IMG/VR virus record: IMGVR_UViG_3300022074_000334
Span: 1-25,938 of that record
Reading direction: 5' to 3' (one strand)
DNA length: 25,938 nt
From: a virus
The stretch's first letter is position 1. Every line of letters begins with the position of its first letter. Shown in pieces: positions 14,216 to 21,732 of this stretch. The translations under genes and the position numbers were made by a program. The notes below the pieces were generated by a model, which worked only from the letters and a program-made list of their open reading frames with translations, had not been told where the DNA came from and did not search any database.

Positions 14216-14578
14216 CGGCTTCACCTTTCCCGGCTTTTCCATTTCGGCGTTTAGTGAATTACCTAAAATTTTGGATTGCAACATCGCGTTCACAATGTCA
14301 TTGATTGTTTCCGCTTCCAAATCGTCCAACCACGCGCCAACGGTGAAAATATTATAATCAACATCGTTTCCGTTTTCCTGGTCGTTTGCCAATATTGCGG
14401 AATAAATAAGCGCCCGCAATCCCTTTAATGATATACCGTTTTGAAAAACGTTTCCGATGTCTTGAAGTGAAATTCCCATTTGTTCGGTAAACTCCGACCA
14501 AAAATTCATTGAGAAATGAAGTGTGCGTTTTTTGCCACCGACATTGATGTCAATGTACCCTTTTTGTTTGTTTGCCAT
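14204..14578 (-). CDS. Tail assembly chaperone (gpG-like)
   Basis: A 124-residue protein between the tail tube and tape measure genes, the position of the tail chaperone in siphoviruses. It begins with a short beta section (GYIDINVGGKKRTLHF) and is then helical. It ends in KPSKK, encoded across an A AAA AAG heptamer directly before its stop codon. Ribosomes that slip back one base there would continue into the downstream frame. A terminator separates this gene from the tail tube gene upstream, so expression is probably lower than that of the tube. Confidence 0.82.
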   Translation of the reverse strand: MANKQKGYIDINVGGKKRTLHFSMNFWSEFTEQMGISLQDIGNVFQNGISLKGLRALIYSAILANDQENGNDVDYNIFTVGAWLDDLEAETINDIVNAMLQSKILGNSLNAEMEKPGKVKPSKK

Positions 14579-14605
14579 TTTTGTTGTTGTTTGTCGTTAA
14601 TAAAT

Positions 14606-14636
14606 AAAAAAGCCACCGCCAAAAAATGACGGCGGC
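14606..14636 (-). terminator. Rho-independent terminator after the tail tube gene
   Basis: GCCGCCGTC (14628-14636) pairs with GGCGGTGGC (14612-14620), 9 bp with two G-T pairs and an ATTTTTT loop, followed by six T and TATTT on the minus strand. It would limit transcription from the highly expressed tube gene into the chaperone. Confidence 0.88.
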
Positions 14637-14660
14637 CGAAAATAATAAACTTTAAATTTT

Positions 14661-15068
14661 TTAGTTTGTGGATTTTACAATCGCGCCGGTAATTGTAAGT
14701 GAACCGGAATAAGTGGTTGCCGCTTCCATTTCGCCGGACATTTCAACAGATGTCAAAAATGCATCGGCGGTATATATAGCGTCGCCGCTTTCTGCCGTTC
14801 CAAATACGCAAGTTAATTTTGTTCTATTTAAAAGGTTGTCTGCTGCTTGAATTCCGTTAAATGAATCGTCATAAGCAATTAAACCCTCGAATGATATTTC
14901 GCCACCTTTGACGCCACCAATATATTCAGAAAATCCCGCTGAATCTTTTGTTGTCGCTTCCGGCGTGTCCATTGATAATGAAAGCGAACAAGATGTTGTG
15001 TGTCCGACCGTTGTTCCGCCGATTTTTAATAATAAGTTTGTCCCGTTAAAAACTCCCGTTGTTGCCAT
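14661..15068 (-). CDS. Major tail tube protein
   Basis: A 135-residue, beta-rich protein in the place of the tail tube gene, upstream of the chaperone and tape measure genes. Features typical of TP901-1-type tube proteins: NGTNLLLKIGG, a SLSLSMDTPEATTKDSAGFSE region, a central FEGLIAYDD strand, and a C-terminal SGSLTITG strand. It forms the hexameric rings of the tail tube. It has its own promoter-like TATATTTAC leader (15100-15108) and is closed by a terminator, fitting strong independent expression. Confidence 0.85.
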   Translation of the reverse strand: MATTGVFNGTNLLLKIGGTTVGHTTSCSLSLSMDTPEATTKDSAGFSEYIGGVKGGEISFEGLIAYDDSFNGIQAADNLLNRTKLTCVFGTAESGDAIYTADAFLTSVEMSGEMEAATTYSGSLTITGAIVKSTN

Positions 15069-15099
15069 TTATTTATTTTTTAAGTTTATTAAATTTTTT

Positions 15100-15108
15100 G
15101 TAAATATA
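15100..15108 (-). promoter_or_regulatory. Recurrent leader/promoter motif TATATTTAC before the tail tube gene
   Basis: TCGTATATTTACAAAAA on the minus strand is shared with the prohead protease leader (24843-24851). A TTG lies 22 bases upstream of the box. It is followed by an A-rich leader to the ATG at 15068. Confidence 0.5.
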
Positions 15109-15125
15109 CGAATTATTTATTTTAA

Positions 15126-15485
15126 TTATTCAAGTATATATTTGACGCCCATAAATGCGTGAACGCCCTCATCGTCCAAAATAATTTCATAATCGGACCA
15201 TAAATCCAACGGCAAATCGCCCTCAATTTCTGTTTCCTCATCAATCGGACGAATTGAATCGTACCAAAGAACGTCAACGGAATATTTGTCCGCAAACTCC
15301 GGCGCTTGTATTTGTTCGCCCTCGTCATTATATTCGCCGTCTTTTATGCAAATAAAACCCAACTTCACAATTGAATTTTTGTGCGCGGGGTGTTCGTTGC
15401 CCTCGTCGTCTTTTATAACGCCTAATTTTTTAATGTATTCGTCCGCTTTTTTTTCGCTTGGAAATTCGTATTTTTTAACTATCAT
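15126..15485 (-). CDS. Acidic 119-residue protein, unknown function
   Basis: A strongly acidic protein with several beta segments and a Glu/Asp-rich centre (EETEIEGDLPLDLWSDYE). It starts with an A-rich leader after the first fibre-like gene and ends just before the tail tube gene. Small acidic proteins beside fibre genes are sometimes assembly chaperones; that is a possibility, not shown. I recognise no family. Confidence 0.65.
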   Translation of the reverse strand: MIVKKYEFPSEKKADEYIKKLGVIKDDEGNEHPAHKNSIVKLGFICIKDGEYNDEGEQIQAPEFADKYSVDVLWYDSIRPIDEETEIEGDLPLDLWSDYEIILDDEGVHAFMGVKYILE

Positions 15486-15495
15486 TTTTTTTATT

Positions 15496-16782
15496 TTAAA
15501 GTGTTGTTAGTGTTGTCAATTCGCTTGTTGTCAATGTTTCGTCAAATATAGCGTGCGCAAATATTTTTCGCGTCATTCCGGTTGTTGTTGTGGTTTCGGC
15601 AAAATCTGAAACAATTGCTTCGCCATTTAAAACGTCAAAATCACCCGTGACCGTTCCGGCTTTTATTTGTGAACCATTTAAAAATATTTTAAAAGAATTA
15701 CCAAACAAACGAATTGCCAATTTATTGCGCTGAAAAAATGGTATCAAATTTTCACTTGACGTTATCAATGAATTCGCCGTCCCATTGTTTGATGTTGCGC
15801 GAACATAACCAAAATAATTTGTTCCGTCTTTTTTAGAATTTAGACGCAAATATTTTGTCAATCCCGCGTTTGTAATGGACAACAACCGCAAAAAATCGTC
15901 GGTGTATGTGTCAATTTCAAAATCAAAATAAAACGTCGCATCGGCGCCCAATGTGAATGTGGCCGTATTAACGCAATCGTCAAAATTTCGTGTGACCGCG
16001 GCCGCTTCGGTTTTTATATATGTACTTGCGCCGACTGATTGTTCAACCTGGCAACCCCATAAATAAACAAATGACGTTGATGTTGAATTTGTTGCGTCAA
16101 TAACGCCGTCCGATGATCGCGGCGAAAAAGTGGCGCTAATTGTTGAAGCGGTGTCCGTTGTGTATTCAAATTGCAAACGAAACCACCCATTGCCGTATTC
16201 CTCAACTTTTGTGTTTCCGGCGGTGAATGTTCCACTTGCGGTGTATGAATAAATTGTTTTTGTACTAAATTGAAACCTTGCGTCAACGCGGTTTGGATAA
16301 GTTCCGGTTGACCTTAAAGCAAAGAAATCGCCCTCACCTTGTTTGACAAAAACCGATGTTGTCATTTGCAAAGCCGCCGCAGATGATTTTGTTGAAGTGT
16401 CTTGTATAAAGGACGACGACGTTGACGTTCTTAAAATTTTGTCGGCGTTTGTTGTGTTGTCCGGTGATGTAATTTGATTCGCCGTTGCGGTGATGTTTGT
16501 TTTATTCCAAACCGCATTGTCAAATTCTTCTGATCGAACTTGAATATTTGACGCTGAACCCTCAACAAGTAAAGACGGACAACCGCTATTGTAATGATTC
16601 AATCGCGGTATATTGGCGCTTTTTGTTTCAATTAAACCGCTAACATTTTGACGCGTTGCGCCGTCACCGGTACGCGCAAACGTGAAATCAAATGCGCCGG
16701 AACTTGGAAAAATTGAATAAACTTTTGCGGACTTGTAACCGGACGGAATTAATAAAAATTTTGATTTGTCTAAAATTGCCAT
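15496..16782 (-). CDS. Fibre-like protein with lectin-type C-terminal domain (paralogue B)
   Basis: A 428-residue beta-rich protein. The N-terminal 80 residues (FDFTFARTGDGATRQNVSG, IPRLNHYN) resemble phage spike or fibre head domains. A middle carbohydrate-binding-like module follows (SEEFDNAVW, EEYGNGWFRLQF), then a concanavalin/LamG-like C-terminal domain (KIFLNGSQIKAG, KIFAHAIFDETLT). The next gene upstream encodes a similar 417-residue protein with the same blocks. I infer a surface or receptor-binding role, since such folds bind glycans. Whether it sits on the tail or the head cannot be told. A TATTTTTG box lies close upstream at 16797. Confidence 0.72.
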   Translation of the reverse strand: MAILDKSKFLLIPSGYKSAKVYSIFPSSGAFDFTFARTGDGATRQNVSGLIETKSANIPRLNHYNSGCPSLLVEGSASNIQVRSEEFDNAVWNKTNITATANQITSPDNTTNADKILRTSTSSSFIQDTSTKSSAAALQMTTSVFVKQGEGDFFALRSTGTYPNRVDARFQFSTKTIYSYTASGTFTAGNTKVEEYGNGWFRLQFEYTTDTASTISATFSPRSSDGVIDATNSTSTSFVYLWGCQVEQSVGASTYIKTEAAAVTRNFDDCVNTATFTLGADATFYFDFEIDTYTDDFLRLLSITNAGLTKYLRLNSKKDGTNYFGYVRATSNNGTANSLITSSENLIPFFQRNKLAIRLFGNSFKIFLNGSQIKAGTVTGDFDVLNGEAIVSDFAETTTTTGMTRKIFAHAIFDETLTTSELTTLTTL

Positions 16783-16796
16783 TTTTGTAGTTTGTA

Positions 16797-16804
16797 CAAA
16801 AATA
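16797..16804 (-). promoter_or_regulatory. Putative -7 box (TATTTTTG) before fibre-like gene B
   Basis: TATTTTTG, followed by a TACAAACTACAAAA leader into the ATG at 16782, fits TAnnTTTG and the A-rich leader pattern of this genome. Confidence 0.4.
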
Positions 16805-16825
16805 CAAAATTTTAGAATGTTATTT

Positions 16826-18079
16826 TTATGTTGTTAAAGATGTTAGTTGCGTATCTGTTAATGCTTCTTTAAATACTGCAACGGATTTGACTTTTCCTTG
16901 AAAATCATTTCCCCCATTTCCTCTATCAAAAGCCAATTCGGATAATGAGTTTGTAAAAGAAAAAGATGTCGTATTTGTGTTGAACTCTGAACCGTTTATA
17001 AAACACTTAATATCTCCGCTTTTATAACTAATTGCAGCTTTCACAAATTGAGTTGCATCTGCTAATGCTGATGTTTGTAAATACTCTACTACATTGTTTA
17101 CTCTTATTCTAAATCCAAAATTGCCGTTTGATAAGTACAAAATTTCTACGGAATTTAATATACTGCCGTCTGAAATTGTAATAGCCCTTATAGTAGAAGC
17201 GGTATTTAAAACTGAAAGTTCCGCATATAAAACCCCCTCTGTTGAGTTTATTAAATCGCTTGAACCTGAATTGTTGGCTTCGTCTGCGCTTCTTGTAACA
17301 GAGCTGCTGCCTGTTGGTATGTATGAAGTCATAAACGATAATTCCTCCCCTTGTGAACCAAAAGCATAAAAGCCTTGACCTATTGACGCGTAAGTACTTG
17401 TATTATCATCATTCATTGGTTCGACTTGCATATAACCAACATTGTCCGTGTCTTTGTCAATATCAAAAGTGATTGAACATCTATACCAACCATTCCCGTA
17501 ATTTTCCATTTTGGCGGTATGGGTTGCATCAACAGTTCCTAAAACACCGTTTTGAATATCAAAAAAACTACTTTTACCGTTGGCGGCACTTCCTGTGAAA
17601 AAATTACTTTTCAATCTAACCCATTGATTGTTGTAATATTTTAAAAAACAACTCGCTGTGACGGTTTGTGTTCCGCTTCCACTTGAAAAACTACATAAAT
17701 TTCTTGTATGGACTGCGCCACTACTTCCATCTACGACCACCAAAGAGGAATTTGTTGTACCCTCTGGCGAGGTTGTTGCGTTTGTGGTTATTGCTACATT
17801 ATTGTTTGAATGCCACGTTGAGGGTTGTTCACTGTTTGAAGTAACGTTTGTTGATTGCGGTTCAAATAAAATATGCGCAGTTCCACCTAAATAATCAATG
17901 CGTGGCAAATTAGCCGCAACGCTTTCAATGTTACCGCTTGAATTTTCTCTTGTTGCGGTTGTGCTTCTTGTAAAGTCAAAATCACCCGTTGCGGTGTTTG
18001 GTTTTATACAATGTAAATCGCCGTCCGAATAAGCCGTCGGCGTCAAAATTATACTTGCTTTTTCTAATAAATTACTCAT
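16826..18079 (-). CDS. Fibre-like protein with lectin-type C-terminal domain (paralogue A)
   Basis: A 417-residue beta-rich protein with the same block order as the next gene: an FDFTRSTTATRENSSGNIES head domain, an NYGNGWYRCSITF carbohydrate-module segment near the middle, and a LamG-like C-terminus (IKCFINGSEFNTN, VAVFKEALTDTQL). By eye its codon use differs from its neighbours, with fewer GCG/GAC-rich words and more CTn and TCT words, suggesting more recent acquisition. The ATG at 18077-18079 begins two bases after the TAG of the preceding 50-residue gene. Probable role: adsorption or host surface binding. Confidence 0.72.
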   Translation of the reverse strand: MSNLLEKASIILTPTAYSDGDLHCIKPNTATGDFDFTRSTTATRENSSGNIESVAANLPRIDYLGGTAHILFEPQSTNVTSNSEQPSTWHSNNNVAITTNATTSPEGTTNSSLVVVDGSSGAVHTRNLCSFSSGSGTQTVTASCFLKYYNNQWVRLKSNFFTGSAANGKSSFFDIQNGVLGTVDATHTAKMENYGNGWYRCSITFDIDKDTDNVGYMQVEPMNDDNTSTYASIGQGFYAFGSQGEELSFMTSYIPTGSSSVTRSADEANNSGSSDLINSTEGVLYAELSVLNTASTIRAITISDGSILNSVEILYLSNGNFGFRIRVNNVVEYLQTSALADATQFVKAAISYKSGDIKCFINGSEFNTNTTSFSFTNSLSELAFDRGNGGNDFQGKVKSVAVFKEALTDTQLTSLTT

Positions 18080-18232
18080 CTATTCTATATTTTCAAAAGC
18101 GGTTAATATTGTCGTTGTTCCGGCTGAATTTTCAAAATTTGTTGCGCGCGATTGTAACGCCGACAACAATCCCGGAATTTCGCTTGTTTGTAAAACAATG
18201 GCGTTTTGTATTTTAAGGCCTAACCCAATCAT
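18080..18232 (-). CDS. Hypothetical 50-residue protein
   Basis: Starts at the ATG at 18230-18232 and ends with TAG directly before the fibre-like gene start. The sequence alternates helical and Thr-rich parts (QTSEIPGLLSALQSRATNF). The tight spacing between genes on both sides supports it. No family is recognised; possibly a small virion or assembly factor. Confidence 0.6.
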   Translation of the reverse strand: MIGLGLKIQNAIVLQTSEIPGLLSALQSRATNFENSAGTTTILTAFENIE

Positions 18233-18242
18233 TGAATTGGTA

Positions 18243-18515
18243 TTATCTTAAATAACAAATCACTTTGCCCGATGCACAATTGACGTCGTCAAAATTACCG
18301 TAAATAATTGATCCGGCGGGCAACGCCAAAGACGTAATTGAAGCATCACCGGCCGCGGCGTCAATGTCGCACGTTATGGTTGACGCTTCGATTGCTTGAA
18401 TTGCGCAAAAGTTTTCACCCGCGTTTGATGTTCCGGACGCCGGAACGATGCGTAAACCATTGTCGCCAAATGAAAGTTTTTGAAAATCGCTTGAAAAATA
18501 TAAATTAGAAGCCAT
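18243..18515 (-). CDS. Small beta-rich structural-type protein
   Basis: A 90-residue Ala/Ser/Gly-rich protein with short strands (LRIVPASG, FCAIQAIEAS, SLALPAGSIIYG, KVICYL). Proteins of this kind occur beside fibre genes in Bacteroidetes phages as far as I know; their role is not established. It may be a virion decoration or fibre-associated protein. A TATTTTTG box (18541-18548) and an A-rich leader precede it. Confidence 0.65.
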   Translation of the reverse strand: MASNLYFSSDFQKLSFGDNGLRIVPASGTSNAGENFCAIQAIEASTITCDIDAAAGDASITSLALPAGSIIYGNFDDVNCASGKVICYLR

Positions 18516-18540
18516 AAATTTTTTTTTTGTTTATTATCTA

Positions 18541-18548
18541 CAAAAATA
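18541..18548 (-). promoter_or_regulatory. Putative -7 box (TATTTTTG) before the 90-residue gene
   Basis: TATTTTTG fits TAnnTTTG and is followed by TAGATAATAAAC and an A-tract before the ATG at 18515. Confidence 0.45.
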
Positions 18549-18574
18549 CAAAATTTAAAATTGTTGTTTTTGGC

Positions 18575-18697
18575 TTAATTTCGACCTTGACCGATGTATT
18601 TTTTTTTGCGTTGGGACAACGATTTGTTTTTGGAATGACGCCTGGGACGTTTTTTTCGTTGCTTCTTAAAAAAAGAATTAATTTGTTTTTTAGCCAT
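18575..18697 (-). CDS. Very basic 40-residue protein
   Basis: Begins at the ATG at 18695-18697, right after the holin-like gene. About half of its residues are Lys or Arg (KKQRKKRPRRHSKNKS), and it ends YIGQGRN. Such a composition fits nucleic-acid binding, for example charge neutralisation of packaged DNA or RNA binding. I have an impression of similar RP-H-K-rich peptides in marine Bacteroidetes phages but cannot verify it. It lies between the lysis genes and the small structural genes. Confidence 0.6.
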   Translation of the reverse strand: MAKKQINSFFKKQRKKRPRRHSKNKSLSQRKKKYIGQGRN

Positions 18698-18698
18698 T

Positions 18699-19181
18699 TT
18701 ATTTTTTCCAGGTTTTGACAATCTTTTCCGCTGAACGTGCGCCAAAATAACCGCCATAAACAAGCAGCAGCAACGACGACAACAAATCAATCCATTGTGG
18801 CGCAATATTAAAGCCACCAATCGACGAATCTAAAATAATATATATAAACAACGTCAACGTTAAAAAAGCCAACACAAGCGGCCGAATGTTTTGTGTCAAA
18901 AACGAATCGGTTGCATTGTCGGAAACCCAACGTTTAGTGACTTCTTGCATTTCAATCACGTCAAATTCCAACTCCGCCAACAACATTTGTTTGTCGGCTT
19001 CGGACAATTGCCAATCGCTTTTTATTTTATCGCTTAATTTGTTCAATGATTCAATCCCGGTAATATTGGCCGCAATGTCCAAAATTTCCGGCGCAACATC
19101 TTTTCCACGCGCCACCAACCAACGCAAAGCATCACCAACGCGCGTTGTTCCGTTTTTATCTTTATACGATTGTTTTGCCAT
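18699..19181 (-). CDS. Holin-like protein (GTA 3TM holin type)
   Basis: A 160-residue protein with a soluble helical N-terminal part (EILDIAANITGIESLNKL, then EADKQMLLAELEFD) and two clear membrane helices (about 98-117, PLVLAFLTLTLFIYIILD; about 128-147, WIDLLSSLLLLVYGGYFG). The helix-rich N-terminus and the RPLVLAF segment match the GTA_holin_3TM type. The ATG overlaps the stop of the M15 peptidase gene (TAATG), so the two are coupled. It would form membrane lesions and release the peptidase. A second small membrane protein upstream of the peptidase could be the real holin or its partner. Confidence 0.75.
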   Translation of the reverse strand: MAKQSYKDKNGTTRVGDALRWLVARGKDVAPEILDIAANITGIESLNKLSDKIKSDWQLSEADKQMLLAELEFDVIEMQEVTKRWVSDNATDSFLTQNIRPLVLAFLTLTLFIYIILDSSIGGFNIAPQWIDLLSSLLLLVYGGYFGARSAEKIVKTWKK

Positions 19182-19579
19182 TATTTTGTTGTTTTATCAA
19201 ATCGAACTTTCTGATCGCGAATGTCAACGTGTGTAAACGTGTTGTATTTTCCAACGCCGCCAAAATTTAGAATTTTCATTTCAATTAATTCGTCAATTAA
19301 ACGATACAATTCAAACGGGTGTTTTGATTCGGCCACGATGTCCGCCGCTTTACCCAATTTGTGTTGTGAATGTTTGGCGCCATTAACAAAATTGTCATTG
19401 TAATCGGCGCAACGAAAACCCGAATTTATTTTAATTGGAACGCCCAAATAATCGCGTAAAATCTGTAATTGTTCGGCTAATTTCAAAAGATTGTTTTTGA
19501 CGTTGGCGGTCATTTTACATTCGCAACCTTTTAAATTTCCTTTGCATGCGAATTCAGAAATTTTAAAATTTTTAGTCAT
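19181..19579 (-). CDS. Endolysin-type M15 peptidase
   Basis: A 132-residue zinc peptidase that should cleave peptidoglycan cross-links. The zinc-binding SQHKLGKAAD carries H73 and D80, and the THVDIR motif carries H117, as in the M15 D-Ala-D-Ala carboxypeptidase/endopeptidase family (also DUF882-like). It is flanked by two membrane-protein genes, so it belongs to a lysis cassette. There is no signal peptide, so export needs a holin. The start overlaps the stop of the preceding small gene. Confidence 0.87.
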   Translation of the reverse strand: MTKNFKISEFACKGNLKGCECKMTANVKNNLLKLAEQLQILRDYLGVPIKINSGFRCADYNDNFVNGAKHSQHKLGKAADIVAESKHPFELYRLIDELIEMKILNFGGVGKYNTFTHVDIRDQKVRFDKTTK

Positions 19580-19733
19580 TGTCGTTGCCTTTGTTTTTGT
19601 TTAGATAATACCAACGTTGTGCGGTGTACCCAACAGAAATCAACAATAATACAATTTTAAGAATCTCATCAACCGCAGTAAATGAAACTACAAAAGAAAA
19701 GGTGTTTAATAAATATAGTTTCAAATCATTCAT
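19572..19733 (-). CDS. Small membrane protein, holin-like
   Basis: A 53-residue protein; I use the ATG at 19731-19733 because an upstream in-frame ATG would overlap the tail-completion gene. It has one long or two short hydrophobic helices (LYLLNTFSFVVSF and LKIVLLLISVGY) and a charged C-terminus (NKNKGNDND). Its place directly before the M15 peptidase fits a class II or III holin. It could also be a spanin-like or antiholin protein. Confidence 0.6.
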   Translation of the reverse strand: MNDLKLYLLNTFSFVVSFTAVDEILKIVLLLISVGYTAQRWYYLNKNKGNDND

Positions 19734-19737
19734 TTTA

Positions 19738-20175
19738 TTAAATTTGTTCGATTTTATTTGACAATTCAATGATTGCCCGAAAATATGTAAAGTCACTTAA
19801 ATCATCTTCTAAATATTTCACGCCCTCGTTTACGCTTGTATAAACATTAAATCCGTCACTAACTAAATTAATATAGTTAGCCGACCGCGTTCGCAATTGT
19901 TCCAAACATTTTTCAACCATTATATTGACGTCTAATTCACCGCCGTCGTTTGAACTAAAACGCGTCACGCATTCGATTCGCGTGATTGTTTCGGTTGTGA
20001 ATGACGTTTGGTTTTGGTCCGTTTCGTCGGTTGAAACTGAATAAACTTTTATAAATGGATAGGTTGCGTCCGTTGGAACTCTATTGTAAACCGAAACGGC
20101 TGAACCGTCAATCGTGACGTTGCCGGTTAATTTTGTTATGATTGCTTTGCGTACAAATCGAATTGCGTCTTTCAT
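19738..20175 (-). CDS. Tail completion / terminator protein (gp17/DUF3168-like)
   Basis: A 145-residue protein in the place of the tail terminator, after the HK97 gp10-like gene. A beta segment with the TYPFIKVYSVSTDE motif and a helical region with IMVEKCLEQLRTR fit the DUF3168/gp17 family that ends the tail tube and joins it to the head. Its ATG abuts the stop of the upstream gene. The family assignment is mainly positional. Confidence 0.65.
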   Translation of the reverse strand: MKDAIRFVRKAIITKLTGNVTIDGSAVSVYNRVPTDATYPFIKVYSVSTDETDQNQTSFTTETITRIECVTRFSSNDGGELDVNIMVEKCLEQLRTRSANYINLVSDGFNVYTSVNEGVKYLEDDLSDFTYFRAIIELSNKIEQI

Positions 20176-20618
20176 TATTTTATTGCTTTTTTAATTTCAC
20201 CATTTAGGCGATTGAATAAATTTTGAAACCCAACGCGCGCGGAACTGAAAAAAAACGGACGCGCCGGCAAATTGACCTTTCGGCCGGTTTTACCTTTAAA
20301 TTGCCTTGCGTATCTTTCCGGAATGCCTAATCGCAACATATCGTCCAAATCAACGTCGTCACCGGTTCCAAATTCAACATAAGGCGAATAATGTGCCGCG
20401 GCAATCACATTCAACGTTTTACCGCTTCGTTGTGCGCTAATCGATTGTTTTAACGTGCCTTTGTCAACCGGCGCGGCACGTTTTGCCAACCTTACGATTT
20501 CCAGGCCGGTTTTTCCCAATTCATTGGAAACCTTTTGCGATTCAAACGCGCGAAGTTTGTCCAACTTTTTGTTGAGTTTTGACAAATCCGAAGCGTTTAT
20601 TTTTATGTTTACGTCCAT
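20175..20618 (-). CDS. HK97 gp10-like head-tail / neck protein
   Basis: A 147-residue protein of the HK97 gp10 family: a conserved start of helices (KLDKLRAFESQKV), VDKGTLKQSI in the middle, and HYSPYVEFGTG near residue 82. It helps complete the neck and attach the tail. The preceding gene is a head-closure protein and the following one a tail terminator, in the usual order. The ATG at 20618 follows the stop of the head-closure gene directly. Confidence 0.88.
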   Translation of the reverse strand: MDVNIKINASDLSKLNKKLDKLRAFESQKVSNELGKTGLEIVRLAKRAAPVDKGTLKQSISAQRSGKTLNVIAAAHYSPYVEFGTGDDVDLDDMLRLGIPERYARQFKGKTGRKVNLPARPFFFSSARVGFQNLFNRLNGEIKKAIK

Positions 20619-20945
20619 TTATTGTGATTTTGTCGCCAATAGTTTTGTAAAGAAATCCAAGTCAAATTCAAATTTGTCGTTTATTCTGTATTTTTGCGTT
20701 GCGCCCTCTAATGTGAACACGTCGCCCAACTGAATTAAATCCGCGGTGTTTTTACGCATTGTAATTTCGACGTCAATGTCTTGACCTCTTTTTGCGAATT
20801 TGTCTTTTATTTCGCCCTTAATTTGCGTTAAATGGCACCAAACCGTTGCAATGGTTCCCAATGTTGAGTTGTAACCGCCGAAACCGTCCGCGACCTTTGT
20901 CAAACGTTTGATTGTAATTTTAGAATCTAATTTCCCGGCTTGCAT
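20619..20945 (-). CDS. Head closure protein (SPP1 gp16-like)
   Basis: A 108-residue beta-barrel-type protein with the family pattern: GKLDSKITIKRLTK at the start, GGYNSTLGTIATVWCHL, and a DVFTLEGATQKYRI segment. SPP1 gp16 and HK97 gp7-like proteins close the head pore and connect to the tail. It overlaps the preceding connector gene by one base (20945). Confidence 0.8.
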   Translation of the reverse strand: MQAGKLDSKITIKRLTKVADGFGGYNSTLGTIATVWCHLTQIKGEIKDKFAKRGQDIDVEITMRKNTADLIQLGDVFTLEGATQKYRINDKFEFDLDFFTKLLATKSQ

Positions 20946-21457
20946 TAAATGAACATTGCTTTATATGACGTTAATATATTTTTTGTATTTGTTGGGATTT
21001 CAGAAACAATTGATCCGGTCACAAAATCCGCGCGATTGTCGTAATACGTTGAAATCAATTGCAGCATCGCTTGTTTGATTAATGGATTGTTCAACCCGTT
21101 TGTGTTATAAATAACCTTAACACGTTCGGCCGGTCCTTGATCCAATTCGATTGTTTCTTTTTTCAATCCCAAAATTTCATAATTTGTTGTGACAATTCCT
21201 TTAATTGAAACTTCGGTAATTGTAGCAACCGGACCAAATGGCAAATCAAAAACGCCGTTTGTTTTGTCTAAATAATAGCTTCGACCTTTTGGCATAATAT
21301 CACGCGAAATGTAATTTTCGCACCAAATCCGCGCTTGTGAAATCATTGCAGCGATTAAAGTATCGTCGGCGGTTGTATCAATACGAACATAATCTTTGAC
21401 GTTTTGCGTTGTCAATAATTCAACGCCGCTTGTTGTGTTTATTTTAATTTGTCGCAT
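20945..21457 (-). CDS. Head-tail connector (gp6/gp15-like adaptor)
   Basis: A 170-residue, mainly helical protein that binds the portal. I start at the ATG at 21455-21457 (MRQIK); an ATG five codons further up is also possible. The region TTADDTLIAAMISQARIWCENYISRD matches the helical N-terminus of the gp6-like connector family, and PLIKQAMLQLISTYYDNRA the C-terminal one. It overlaps the end of the small gene before it by 14 bases and precedes the head-closure gene. Confidence 0.85.
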   Translation of the reverse strand: MRQIKINTTSGVELLTTQNVKDYVRIDTTADDTLIAAMISQARIWCENYISRDIMPKGRSYYLDKTNGVFDLPFGPVATITEVSIKGIVTTNYEILGLKKETIELDQGPAERVKVIYNTNGLNNPLIKQAMLQLISTYYDNRADFVTGSIVSEIPTNTKNILTSYKAMFI

Positions 21458-21650
21458 CGTCTTTTGTTTCAACTTGTTCGATTTTCAATTCCTTTGTTTC
21501 AATTTTGGCTTTGCTTTGCTTTTTAACTATTGGCGAAGCGTAACCCCTGGAAATCCAATTGGCGGCGATGTGATCCGGCAATTCGATTTTGTCGCCCTCG
21601 TCGTAACGTTTCCCGCCTCTTAAAATTGAAGTTTTGATTTTTAATTGCAT
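21444..21650 (-). CDS. Small capsid-associated protein
   Basis: A 68-residue protein. The N-terminal half (SILRGGKRYDEGDKIELPDHIAANWISRG) resembles small proteins found just after the capsid gene in many phages, with a Gly-Arg-Tyr turn and a helix-like AANWISRGYA. The C-terminal half is Lys/Glu-rich. Its function is not established; it may be a capsid-linked or decoration factor. It has its own TATCTTTAC box upstream. Confidence 0.65.
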   Translation of the reverse strand: MQLKIKTSILRGGKRYDEGDKIELPDHIAANWISRGYASPIVKKQSKAKIETKELKIEQVETKDDATN

Positions 21651-21664
21651 AACTAAATATTTTT

Positions 21665-21673
21665 GTAAAGATA
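21665..21673 (-). promoter_or_regulatory. Recurrent leader/promoter motif TATCTTTAC
   Basis: TATCTTTACAAAAA on the minus strand, followed by a leader ending AGTTATG that matches the one at 1064. It overlaps the end of the preceding terminator's T tract, so a new unit begins here. Confidence 0.45.
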
Positions 21674-21708
21674 AAAAAAAAGCGCCACATTAAATTGTGA
21701 CGCTTTTC
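21673..21708 (-). terminator. Rho-independent terminator after the PD-(D/E)XK gene
   Basis: On the minus strand AGCGTCACA pairs with TGTGGCGCT (21696-21704 and 21681-21689, one G-T pair), flanked by A/T pairs, then nine T. It closes the accessory island. Confidence 0.85.
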
Positions 21709-21732
21709 CGAATGAAAACAATATGAAAAACA

